From: Chrysoporthe austroafricana
Taxonomy: Eukaryota > Ascomycota > Sordariomycetes > Diaporthales > Cryphonectriaceae
DNA length: 64,000 bases
Assembly: GCA_001051155.2 (NCBI GenBank)
Contig: JYIP02000002.1
Span: forward strand, 689,583 to 753,582
Direction: 5' to 3'
This document shows positions 22,280 to 33,143 of the stretch, piece after piece. The translations under genes and the position numbers were made by a program. The notes under the pieces are model-generated. The model searched no databases. It was given only the letters and a program-made list of their open reading frames with translations, and was not told the origin of the DNA. Positions within the stretch are counted from its first letter, which is position 1, and the number at the start of each line of letters is the position of its first letter.

Positions 22280-23455
22280 ACTAGGCTTGGATACAGAGGA
22301 GAACTCGAGCAGCGTGCAGTGGACCGTCGCGAGGCTCGCGATGCGAAATCAGCTAGAGGAGAGGTTGTCCAGGGCTGCTGTGTCGGGGCAGGCCGGGCTG
22401 CGTGAGGTTTAATAGAAAGGGAGCTCTGATGCTGATGAGATCATCGGTTCCCCAGGTTTACATATTAGAGACCAAGGAAGGGACCCTTGCCGATACCCGT
22501 CACTATGTACACTACAGCACACATCGTCCGCCGTACAAGAACAGGCAATGCATTGATGATCCGCCTGGGAGCACCCGAAACCTTTTTTTTACTTTACTTT
22601 TACTTTTTTCCCCTGTGCACCGGGTAGCTGGTCACGGTGGACAAGCTTCCTCCCTCGTGCTAGGTCTGGCCCGGACTGCCTTTCAGACGCAACACCTTAA
22701 GTGATGCCCCGATGTGGTCGTCATGTCACCACCTCCTGGGCAATGAGACATCCAGCTGCGGGAGCGTGCTGACGTGACGTCAGTCAGGGTTGACAGGGTT
22801 AGGGTTCTCCTGTGCAGACATGACGTGCTCTTGTCGTATCGCTCATGCCATTGCATGCAAATCCGCTGGCCAGCGGCCCTCCAGCGACCTGGCGCCTCAC
22901 AGCGACCCAGTATCGTTGATAAATGTCCCCTGGTGGTACCATAGTAAACTATTGTACGCAGTACGCAGTACGTGCTATATATAGTGAGAGTATCTCAAGT
23001 TTGGCAGCCTTGGTGGGTCTCTGATTGGACGGCCCAACACGACAGGACCCATGCAGCGGTGCTGGGATCAAGGGTGCGCGCTGCTATGCGTGCCCAGGCG
23101 AGCGTGCCTAGCAGAGATGTTAAGGATGGGTTGGTGCAGGGGTATCCTGCATAGCCTGCAGACCCTTCAGCACACACCGCGCGTCTCCCGTGGGAGCCGT
23201 TGGCCGGCCCGCGAAGGGAACTCCATGCATGTGGTGTGGTGTGCTGGACATTGGCATTTTCAGGGGACCCAACTCTATCTAACTTCCAACCCAAGACCAC
23301 ACGACGAGAACCTCTCTCCCCCCCCCCGCGAGCAGCACGGTCTCATCCAGCACCCCCCTCGACCCGGCTGTAACCCTCGAGCCTGCTATCTGGCTCTCGA
23401 AACCTTAACCTTCCTCCAGCCCGATGATGACGAGATAACGGCCATCTCCACCATC
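22280..23455. other. divergent intergenic region, no gene seen
   Basis: Upstream region of the CDF gene (-) and the mannosyltransferase gene (+). It contains a T-rich patch near 22582..22611. An upstream in-frame extension of the 23456 gene to 23051 exists but has no coding character, so I read it as leader. Confidence 0.6.
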
Positions 23456-25150
23456 ATGCGTCTGGCTCGGCGGATCCTGTCCCTGCTGGCTCTGTTTAGC
23501 ACCATCGTCGTCCTGTTCCGCTACCGCCGCAATGTCGAGAGCACCATCATCGAGAAGACCTTCGACGCCGTGGCCTACGCCCACGCCGTCGAGGAGGAGG
23601 CCGCCTCCAAGCTAGCCACCTTCCAGCTGCCGCAGGTCATCCTCCCGTTCCACGGCGGCGGCGACGACAAGGAGACGCCGCCCGCTGCTGCGGACGACGA
23701 CGACAAGACCTCGCCCGCGACCTCCGGCACGAAGCGCCCCGGCGTCGCGCCGCTCCTCACCACCGCGAAGGGGGAGGACGGCGGCGAGATCCGGGACGTG
23801 GGCGCCTTCTGGGCCAAGTGGAGCAGGATCATACACGGCGCGCGCCCGGACGCTCCCAAGATCGTGCTCAGCGGGCACGCGCAGACGCAGAACCCCTCGC
23901 CCGGGCAGACGGCGCGGCAGCCGTACCGCGACCACGTCCGCCAGTCCGCCGAGGAGCTGCAGCCGCTGCGGGCGGCGCACGCGCGGTACGTCGACCGCCT
24001 GGAGGCGGAGCTCGGCGACGGGCAGAGGAACGCCTCCCAGCGGCAGTGGAAGGGCGTCGACATCTTCCAGGGGCGCGGCATCGTCATGGTCGGCGGCGGC
24101 GAGTACTTCGGCCCGGCCATCATCAGCCTGCACATGCTGCGCCGGACCGGGAGCACCCTGCCCGTCGAGGTGTTCGTGCCCGACGACGCCGAGTTCGAGG
24201 ACGAGGTCTGCAACAAATACCTGAAGAAGCTGGACGCCAAGTGCGTGGTGCTGTCGCACATCCTCGACAAGAGCACCATCAAGGTCGGCCAGGGCGACGA
24301 CGCGGACATGAAGATCACGCACTACCAGCTCAAGGCCCTGGCGCTCCTGCTCTCGTCCTTCTCCGACGCCCTGCTCCTCGACAGCGACAGCATCCCGCTC
24401 TCCGACCCCGCGACCACCCTCTTCGACGTCGAGCCGTACAGGTCCAAGGGCATGGTCATCTGGCCGGACTTCTGGAAGGCCACGGAGAGCCCCAAGTTCT
24501 GGACCATCGCGGGGCGGTCGAGCTTCCCTGCGGACCTGCCCGTGACGGCGAGCGAGACGGGCCAGCTGGCGGTCAACAAGGCGACGCACCTCGCGCCCCT
24601 ACTGCTGGCGACCTACTACAACATCTTTGGTCCCGACCACTACTACCCCCTCCTGTCGCAGGGCGCGCTGGGCCAGGGCGACAAGGAGACGTTCATGGCC
24701 GCGGCCGTGAACCTCAATTCTACCTTCTACAGGGTCAAGACAAACGTCGCCAGCCTGGGCCGGCACGACGGGCTCACCGAGCGGGCGACCGCGATGGTGC
24801 AGCACTCGTCGGCGGACGACTACCGCTACCTGTCGTCCACGTCGTCCTCGTCACCGCCCCTGCACAACAGCATCAAGCCCATGTTCCTGCACAGCAACAC
24901 GCCCAAGATGAACGCCGGCCACCTCGTGGACGAGGGCGACCTGCTGGCGACGGACCAGACGACGAGGCTGCGGCTGCTCGGGCCGAAGGAGGCCCTGGTC
25001 AAGCAGTTCGGCTTCGACATCGAGCAGAGCATCTGGGACCTGCTGGTCCAGACCGGCTGCGAGCTGCAGGACGTGATCAGGGAGTGGAAGAACAGGCCTC
25101 TGATGTGCGAGCGGCTAGAGGAGCACCACCAGGAGGTGTTCGGTTCATAA
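23456..25150 (+). CDS. alpha-mannosyltransferase, MNN1/MNN2 family (GT71-like), type II Golgi protein
   Basis: A single exon of 564 residues. A short cytosolic N-terminus is followed by one membrane anchor (ILSLLALFSTIVVLF, about residues 7-21) and a variable stem with acidic and Pro-rich sequence. The catalytic domain begins near QWKGVDIFQGRGIVMVGGG. The key block is DALLLDSDSIPL with the DxD metal/nucleotide-sugar site at residues 309 and 311. MVIWPDFWKATESPKFW follows and is characteristic of the Mannosyl_trans3 family. The family transfers mannose from GDP-mannose to N- or O-linked mannans in the Golgi, as alpha-1,2 (Mnn2/5) or alpha-1,3 (Mnn1) linkages; which one applies here cannot be told. 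I chose ATG 23456 because it places the anchor at the N-terminus. A poly(T) tract begins about 40 bp after the stop. Confidence 0.93.
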   Translation: MRLARRILSLLALFSTIVVLFRYRRNVESTIIEKTFDAVAYAHAVEEEAASKLATFQLPQVILPFHGGGDDKETPPAAADDDDKTSPATSGTKRPGVAPLLTTAKGEDGGEIRDVGAFWAKWSRIIHGARPDAPKIVLSGHAQTQNPSPGQTARQPYRDHVRQSAEELQPLRAAHARYVDRLEAELGDGQRNASQRQWKGVDIFQGRGIVMVGGGEYFGPAIISLHMLRRTGSTLPVEVFVPDDAEFEDEVCNKYLKKLDAKCVVLSHILDKSTIKVGQGDDADMKITHYQLKALALLLSSFSDALLLDSDSIPLSDPATTLFDVEPYRSKGMVIWPDFWKATESPKFWTIAGRSSFPADLPVTASETGQLAVNKATHLAPLLLATYYNIFGPDHYYPLLSQGALGQGDKETFMAAAVNLNSTFYRVKTNVASLGRHDGLTERATAMVQHSSADDYRYLSSTSSSSPPLHNSIKPMFLHSNTPKMNAGHLVDEGDLLATDQTTRLRLLGPKEALVKQFGFDIEQSIWDLLVQTGCELQDVIREWKNRPLMCERLEEHHQEVFGS

Positions 25151-26877
25151 ACGGGACTTGGGTATCTATATATATCTATATCTACATGTATTTTTTTTTT
25201 TTTTTTTTTTTGTTTGGGGGGTGGGGGTTGTATTTTTGTTTATAGACAGGAGTTTTTTTTTTTTTTTTTTTTTGGCTGGGGGAGTAGGATAACGGACCCA
25301 CGCGCGGTGCAGGAACGAGCGATCTAGGCTTTTCACGGGGCGTGCAGCACATTTACGGGCCGGGGCGGCCCTCCTGATGTACGAATAATTATCCTCAATG
25401 ACACATGACGAGCGATGCAGGTTCACCTCTGGGCTGTCTCGGCGGCAGCCGCCATCTCACCTCGGGCGCCCTTAAGATGCAGTCGATCCGGCGACCTGTC
25501 AACCGCCGGGCCCGCCGTCTCTTGAAGCCTGCCACCCGGCCAGACCTACATCACAGTCAACCCCTTCAACACCCCTCGATTCTATCCCAGCAAGCCCTGT
25601 ATCTCCCTCAACTTACCACCCGCCTCCTCAGCCCTCAAAAGGCCTACCTCGAGGAGAGCAGCAGAGCCAAGCCCCGTAATGAAGCCCGGGCCGGCGCACG
25701 CTGCACCTGTCAACCGGCAGGGTGCGGGGCGGCCGGTCCTGGAACAGGCACGCGTCGATCACGCCAGCGATGCACGGGATCTCCGCCGCGATATAGAGCC
25801 GCGGTGATGGGCGGGCAGAGCCAGGCCCGCTGGGCGAGGCGGGCGCACTGGCCCGACTGCTGGCCCGCGCGCGAGACAGCTCAGCAGCCAGACTGGCCTC
25901 CGAGGGGGCAGCCGTGGGCGGTCTGCCATCGATCTCACGTCCGTGTTGTGAATCCTCCTCGACGGCTGGCACTCAGCTGCCGGGAGGAAGCTAGTGGATG
26001 GAAGGTCTGTCTTCAACTTGCACCTCGCGATCATTACACCGCCTCGTACGGCAGATCCTACTGCGCGGGGAGGAAGCACCACCTTCTCCTGTGGGCTGCG
26101 TGGGAGCCGTCAGCCTCGTGCAGGCCCCACGCAGGCGAATCCTGATGTCGCAACCCCTGACGGACGCGACATGGTAGCTGGCTCTGGCCCTCGCGGGCAG
26201 AAGTGAGCGTATAGCGAGTGAGCATATATACCCGGAGTCTATATGTGCTGCTTCGTTAGCACGTGCTATGCAACCCCGCCCGGAGAAATACTGTATCCAG
26301 TCCAGACGAGGGCTTAATCGCCTGCCACCACCCAACCCCCGGCAGCGGGATATTTCTCCGAAAAAGAAAAAGCAAAAATCCCAAGGGCGTGGATCTCCTC
26401 GAAGCCGTCGGCGCCCTAGGCAGGCGGGCCATGCGGGCGTGGCAGGCCCTCGGGCGCTAGTCTCACCACCCACACCAAAAGGGTCCTCCCGGCTTGGCCT
26501 CCTGAGACGTGGGGGGTGAACGGGGGTTTAGGGGGGTTGTTTCAGACCACATCACATTGTTGCTCTCGGATCTCAGATAGTGTTTTGAAAGACTTCATTC
26601 AGGGCTTCTTGAGGTTCCCTGAGCAACGCTGACTAAAGGTGACAGGAATTCGCTATGCTGGTTTTCAAATACCAAGGCTGGGCTCTAACCTGAACGAGGG
26701 AGGGTATCTTGAAAAAAAAAAAAAAAAAAAAGAACCGTAGAGGCTGCTATGCCGTCCCAACTCCGACCAGATGCTTTTTGTCATAGCACGACCCCTATCC
26801 CCGGGGTCAACAACGCCGTGAACGAAAACAAAAAGAAAAAAAAACCAAAAAAAAAAAGGGGGGGCCGGCAGCGCTTC
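25151..26877. other. convergent intergenic region with T-tracts and A-tracts, no confident gene
   Basis: T-tracts lie at about 25191..25211 and 25252..25273, A-tracts at about 26711..26731 and 26825..26859. The open frame 25405..26145 (+, 246 codons) overlaps another on the opposite strand and has low-information composition (Arg, Pro, Gln, Ser), so I do not call it. Confidence 0.6.
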
Positions 26878-28022
26878 TCAAGCACTCTCGCTGGGCGCCA
26901 CGATCAGCCCCTTCTCCGCGGCCTCCCGCAGCGCGACGTACCACCGGTTCGCCATGAGGGCGTAGCCGACGTCGTTCGGGTGCGTGACGTCCGCCATGGT
27001 GGTGCTGTTGGGCCCGCCGGCGGCGGCGCTCATGTCGGCGAGCACGACGCTCTGCCCGGCGGCCTGGAGCGCGGCGGCCGCGGCGCGGAACTGCGCGTTG
27101 GCGTCGTCGACGCGCGCGTTGGTCGTCGCGTTGCGGTTGAGGATCAGCGTGCTCATGACGACCGTCACGCCGGGCGACCACGCGAGCAGGCCCTCGACGA
27201 GCGCCTGCAGCCGGACGCCGACGTCCGCCGTCGCGTTGGCCGTCAGCGCCGGCTCCACCGTGGACTGCTTGGTCGTGCGGTCGAGGTTCCAGTTCTGCAC
27301 GCAGTCGTTGGTGCCCGCGTTGAGGAGGATCACGTTCGGCAGGTACCGCGGCACGGCGCTCGCCGCCTTGGCCATGACCTGGTCGATGCGGTAGCCCGGC
27401 CAGCCCTCGACGGCGTTGTCGGCCATCGTGCCGTTGTGCCGGCTGCCCACGTACGTCACGTTGTCGTTGCCGCCGCTCGCGAGCAGGCCCAGCAGGTCCT
27501 CGCGGTACCCGTTGCCGTCCGTCGAGAGGAACCCGTACGTGATGCTGGCGCCCAGGGGCATGATCCGCAGCGCGGTGCCGTTGGCGATGAAGGTCGTGTT
27601 GGGCGGGTTGATGACGAGGGGCTTCGCGGGGGCGCCCACGCCCGCGCCCGTGACCGTGCTGTGGTTGACGCGCTCCACCAGGGGCACGGCGATCGCTACG
27701 GGTAGAGTGTTAATAAGAGTCTATCTACCTGACGGGAGGAGGGATGGGGCGTGGGCTCACCTGGGACAAGGGCCACGACCACCAGGGCCAGACCGGCGAG
27801 GGCGAGTGTCCTCATCTTGCGGGACCAGGCCCTAGGGTTGAGCCTCGATATTCCTGACGGGGCTGCAGAGGCAAGAAATGGCTTCTCGGACTCTTGCGAG
27901 CATGAGCTCGCTGAGGATGCGCGGGAGGCTTCTTCGTCAGCGCGGGCGTCTGGTTCTGCCTGGGCTACAGGTTGTGACACGCTGCCCCCCATGCCCGGCG
28001 ACCGGTCTGTATTTGTAGCCAT
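26878..28022 (-). CDS. SGNH-hydrolase (CE3-like carbohydrate esterase) with N-terminal membrane anchor
   Basis: Two exons (27761..28022 and 26878..27695; intron 65 bp, GTGAGC...CCGTAG) encode 359 residues. The esterase core has block I MPLGASITYG (catalytic Ser), a Gly in ADNAVEGWPGYR, LLNAGTNDC (block III) and ADVTHPNDVGY (catalytic Asp and His). This is the layout of carbohydrate esterase family 3 and acetylxylan-esterase-like proteins, which remove acetyl groups from polysaccharides. From ATG 28022 the protein has about 70 polar residues before one hydrophobic segment, MRTLALAGLALVVVALVPA, so it would be a type II membrane protein. An internal ATG at 27815 (residue 70) would instead begin with that segment as a signal peptide. 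The substrate is not known. It converges with the mannosyltransferase gene. Confidence 0.91.
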
Positions 28023-30388
28023 GTTTGCTGTGGTGTTCACTCCCGACGTGCGTGTGCTTGTCGATGCCAGTGAAGTTCCGTAGGGACTGTCGGTCGGTGA
28101 CTAGATGCCCGTCCCTAGAAGAAATGTGAATTCCTCCGAGAACCTCTGAACAGCCCTGGACTGCGTCACTCCAAGGGCATTGGACGCCTACTATAGGCAC
28201 GCTGGTCCGCGGTGAAGGGAGTAGAGGCGGGAGAGGAGGAAGTGAGGCTGTACTGTAGCATACAAGGGCAATGTGTATAGCCTCGACGAGAAGGAGACAA
28301 CAGCGCGCCAAGAAAACGAACAGCCCTGGGCCAACCTGCAGAACAGGCCGGATAAGAGGTCTGAGGAGCAGCGAGAGCGGGACGGGACGGTCATATAAAG
28401 TGCTTTGTCTACGAGGTGAGAAGAAGGGTCAGCCTCGAGGGACGGGCACTGCGCTAATATAAGACAAGAGAGGCACGGCCACCATGGCGTGCTGCGAGGC
28501 GGACCAGGCGCATAGGTCGAAGGACGAGTCCACCTTTCTGGGGAGAAGAATGCAACTTGTACGTCTCATCCCTGCCCGTCGTCGAAACGTCAACCGTCGG
28601 GGTGGGCTGGCAAAGCTTAACTCCTACCGAAAGGCTTGTGCTGGAGCTCGGACGAACTGGTCGCGACCGGGGGGAAGGGCACACACATCGTGTGTCATCC
28701 GCCCTCGCGTTGGCACCATCGCCCGCCCTGCGCGCCGGTGCCTTCTGGGGCGGCGGGAGGCGCACCGTAGCATCAGGTAGCAGCAGCAGCTAAGCGGCTA
28801 AGCAAATGGTGAAGAAATTAAGCTCCGCGGGCGCGGAGGATCTAGCCTTGCGGGCCCCCGTCCTCTCACTATTTGCTGCGCCCTTGTTCGTCCCCGGCTG
28901 CTGAAAAGAGTAGCGCTGACTTACTGGGCCGCAGGAACGAGGCTTAGACAGTCGAGCCGTGAGACTAAAGGAGTCAGGAACGTCTCCCCGCTAGGCCAAT
29001 GACAGGCGCGCCATTTCATTAGGGCTCTGGCCATCAAACACTTGTTCAGCCCCCATCCCACCCGTATTTTCCTGGCCAGACAGCCAGGCACGTGGAAGGC
29101 TGCCGCGGCCGGGCCATGCTCGTGTTGCCCGGAGCGGATTGTGCGCTGCTGGAGACATCCCAATGTCGCACCCAGCAGCTGGAAGGCCATCATCATAACG
29201 CACCCCAGGCCGACGATCCTCGCCGCAGCAGCCTGTAGGGCCCCGCCCAGTGTGCCGTCCCAGTGACGAGGACGCGGATACCGGGCGTCCTGCCCAGGAC
29301 GGCGAGAGCAGCTGTCGCTCTTGTGCGGGAGGACGGTGCCCGGGGACTGGGCAGGCGTGAGATAAGCGATGAGCTTGTCCTGCTCGAGCTGCATGCAGGA
29401 GGTAGGGTTCGCGTGCAGTTTTCAGGTCCCTGATGTAAGAACGGGGTGGGCCAGAAATGGGCGGGTCGAGATCGTCGTCCCACGCCGCTGAGGGTCAATG
29501 ATAGTCCTCGCGGATATGCACAGCGACTGCTTGGCAAGTCGGGCCGCAGGGCACGGTACAGTACTTGTTCTGGGGACTTTTGTTCCCGCTGCTGTCTGCC
29601 TGGCCTTGGCCTGCACATGTGTTGACGCCCAGCGCAGACTATTGTGTTGCTGCACAGAACTAGTCCAGATGCGCAGAGCCTCACGGCCGGCGCTGCTTTT
29701 CTGCGTACGGCTCCCGCGGGTGGGCGGCAGGCTCTGGCTCGTCTTTCACCGCTACAGGGCTGCACAGTCTGTCTACTGTCGAGTTCTGAAGTCAGTTTAA
29801 AGTTCTGTCCCACCGTTTCAGGGGCCGCCGTAAGCTTTTGGACCCGCCCTTGATTCGCCGATCGCCGTTCACAGCTGCCTGGCTATTCATAGACCACCAA
29901 CACCAGAGCCCACAGGGAAGGCTGAGAAACCAAACTCCAATTTCTGCTGTGCTGTGGATAAATTATGGACCGTGGGGAACGAGAGATCGTCCGAAGGACC
30001 GTTGTTGCGGTGGGCTCAACAAACACCCGGGGTGTACGTGGCCGGTAGGTAGACACTTCGAGGACAACAGGTGATCCAGCCTGACCGTGTCCACACCTTA
30101 TCGAGTACCATGGATTCCCTACACTCTTCGTCCAACCGCCCTGTTCATCCGGGCTGCCTCCCTCCTACCACCCCAACTCGGGCTTACCGTGCTGCGAGCG
30201 CGTGCCTTATCATTGTACAAATACAGCTGTCTGCAGAGTCCGCGCTGGACTTTGGGAATAGCGCTTACTTACCAAAAGCCTACAGAAAGCAACTATTCAC
30301 CACACCCACCACACCCACCTCGAGACGTCGGGCCATGCCCAGATCCACAGGACGTTCCTGTCCTCGCTTGGCGTGTGTCCCGACGTGT
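28023..30388. other. intergenic region, no gene seen
   Basis: About 2.4 kb between the start of the esterase gene and the 3' end of the RID gene. All open frames are short and overlap across strands. The region just upstream of 28022 would be the esterase promoter. Confidence 0.6.
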
Positions 30389-33143
30389 TCAGAAAATCCA
30401 GTCCTCGCTGCTGACACGGGCGACCGGAAGCTTGCCCAGCCTGTTGCCGAACGACAGGGCACGGCTGCACCTCTGGAGCGTTGCCACAGAGATCTCCGAA
30501 GGCGAAACGGACAGCTCGCGTCCCTTCAGCTTTAGGATGGAAGGCAGGGCGCATATCTCAAGTAGATCTGCGGCGTCTTCGTTCTTGTCGTCGCTGAAAC
30601 GCTCTCGCTTTGATGGTGATTCCTCCCCCGCCATATCGTCCTCGCCAAGCTCCAGCGCAGCCACCTTGCGCTTACCCCTTAGGGTAGGGCTTGTGTTTGG
30701 GCTGAAGTCGAGCGTCGTACTGCTGGCCCTCGAACTGGGCGGAGCATTGCAACTGCGGAGGAAAGGCCTAGATGTGGGAGTCCGGGTGGAGCCAGAGCCG
30801 GAATTGCTCAGCTGGTGGGAGGTCAGATCCTGCACGGTCGGCGCGACACTCAAGCGCTCCAATCCACGAGTGGCTTGTCGAACGGGCAGTTCCTCCTCGT
30901 CGCTAGAGTCGGCGAGGTTGATGCTCGGGGAGATAGGGCTGGCCGGCCCTTGAACTCCTCGACTGGCCTGGAGGGCAACCCTGAGCGCCGCGTCTTCATC
31001 GAGATCACCGTTATAGTCCTCAAGGCTCCTGCTCGGCCGTATCTGGGGAGTCTGGAGGTTTCCACTGGCCAACGGCTGACTTCTTACCCTCCGCGGTGCA
31101 TTCCCCGTAGTCGCGCGTCTCATGGGAGACGGTGCCCCTCGGATTCCATCGCGGTGTTCAAGCCACGTTCGGAGATGCTGGTAGAAGACCTGGACAACTG
31201 AAGGGGGAAACGCATTTCCGATCTGCCTCTTGATGACGCCTTGGCAGTGGCCCTCGAATATATGCGAGAGCGGAAACCCCTGAAGGCAGGCGAGCTCTCG
31301 AAGTGTATGCGCACGTTGGCCATCATAGTGGTACGTATTCTCTGCCCCACCGCAGGTGATTGTACGTCGTAAAGGAGAGTTGGGGTCCCTTGCCGATGTA
31401 TTCACTCGCCGCGCAGTGTGGACGTTGTGAAGCGTAGCATGCCGCGGAATACGACCGATTGCCTCAGCTTCTGTTATATATGGCCTCTGATTAGGCTGAC
31501 TGCCGTGTGTCGCGGCTGGCCAAGGGGGGAGCTTCTCTCCAGGGCAGGCTCCGATCATAATGAGACGCCCGCGTGTTTGCGGTAGCCCGTACTCCACTAA
31601 GGGGACGCGATTCCTCCTAGACAACAAGTTAGTATTGATAGTAGTATACAGTAAGAACAGTCAGCACGACTTACCATTGGACAGAATAATTGCGACAAGT
31701 AAAGCCTTGGATCAAAGCGTTGAAATATTGGGCATGCCGGTCGTGAGTAAGCCCGTAAGTCTGTTCTAGGGTAATAAGACGAGGATGAGTTTTATCAAGG
31801 ACATCATGAAAGAACAAAGCTGCAGTATTGGCCTCGTCATTACGCCCTTCATGCACATGGATTGGGCTGTAAGGTTGGCATGGGGGTGAGATATGTAGAA
31901 CATCAAGAGAAAACTTCTCAGGATCGTTGATGAAGCTGTTCACGTCCTGCTCGAAGAGGAGTGCATTGGGAAAGTTGCGTCGGTAGCTCATGCAAGCCGG
32001 CGAGTTGTGGTCAACAGCAACTGTAGGCTAAGGAGCGGGACGCAATTAGTAGTTAATAACCCTCGGTGAAGACCATGATGTTCAAGAACTCACCTCGAAC
32101 CCTGCCATCACAGCACCCCGAGAAGCGCCGCCAGCTCCACAGAAGATATCGCCAAATCTGTACTTCTGTCCTGCCGCTGGCCGGCGACCATATCCGCGGC
32201 CGCGCCAGTCTCGCTGTCGCTGCTGATCCGAGGTGCGGTATGATCCCGGCTGCACATCATCCTCGGAGAGATGAATCAGGGCGCCACCAAGCGGACGGCG
32301 AGCCTTTCGGTAGCGGGCATCCTTATACTCGAGGCGCATCTTCCAGCGGCACGTCAAGGGGCCTTGTGCCTTTTGCTGCGCTCTGGACCTGGAGTGCCAC
32401 GTTGAATCGTTACCGAAGTGGCAGTTAGGGTAACTTGTATTGGTCTTGTTGAGAACCCTGACGGCCAAGACCTCCCCAGCATGGACCCCGATGACCGCCT
32501 GCTCCTCGTCGGTGCGATCATCGTCCAAGTCAACCTCGATGATCTCGCAGACTTCGTTGCGCTTGGGTTCGAGACGTCCAAGCAGCTTTGTGGTACGCGC
32601 GTATGGGATACCACGGATTAGGACGACGTGCGTGGTGATGTCTGTTGGAACCCATATCTCTTGAACATGGACGAACTGAATCTTCCACTCTCCAATTGCC
32701 TCAACCAGCTCAACGAAGTCGTGTACTCTGAATCGGATGCCGTTGACGCTAAATCTCCCGGCGGGTCGATGAGTGACCCGGAACGGAGGATTCTTCCGTG
32801 GGTCGGCGACGCGCTGACGAGCGTTGTGATGCGGTCGTCGGCCTCCGTCGTCTTCGTCCTCGTCGTCGTCTTGCGTCAAGTCAATGCGCTCGATCTCTTG
32901 GACAACTTCAAGTTCATCTTGTTCGATACTGCGTATAATCTCCTGGGATGGCTCGTCCTCCTCGTCAATATGAATGACATGCTGCGTACAGGCTGGATCT
33001 CTAGTCTCTTGAGTGCTTCTCGTGGGTCCGCGTGACGCAGTTGCCTTGACAGTGTCGTCTGTATCGTCGTCCAGCAGCGAGATTATGGGGCGCCCCAGGT
33101 CGCCTATGTAGAACCGATACCTAGAATGGGATCCTCCAGCCAT
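30389..33143 (-). CDS. rid: RID/Masc1-type cytosine-5 DNA methyltransferase homologue
   Basis: Three exons (32094..33143, 31675..32027 and 30389..31616; introns 66 and 58 bp) encode 876 residues. In order: an acidic N-terminus, a BAH-like region from about residue 120 (FSVNGIRFRVHDFVELVEA), then the methyltransferase motifs. Motif I is FGDIFCGAGGASRG, motif IV is SPPCQPYS with the catalytic Cys near residue 400, motif VI is LEQTYGL, motif VIII is GLPQTRGRLIMIG and motif X is QIGNAFPPSVV. Motif VI is EQT rather than the ENV of most C5 methyltransferases, which I recall as a mark of the Neurospora RID / Ascobolus Masc1 clade. RID is required for repeat-induced point mutation, a pre-meiotic C-to-T mutation of duplicated DNA. 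The Ser-rich C-terminal tail of about 250 residues varies in this clade. The gene looks intact. Confidence 0.96.

Noticed and set aside
23051..23455. N-terminal extension of the mannosyltransferase frame
   Set aside because: It would place the membrane anchor at residue 140 or so; type II mannosyltransferases start with it.
23818..25245. 475-codon plus-strand frame and 325-codon minus-strand frame (23612..24589)
   Set aside because: Both are GC-rich shadows of the mannosyltransferase gene, whose frame carries the anchor, the DxD site and family blocks.
25405..26145. 246-codon plus-strand frame
   Set aside because: It overlaps minus-strand frames of equal quality, has a biased composition and no recognisable motif; expression evidence would be needed.
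13220..30388. Secondary-metabolite or lignin-degradation cluster around laccase
   Set aside because: The neighbours (CDF transporter, Golgi mannosyltransferase, esterase) share no pathway, no synthase gene is present and spacing is wide.
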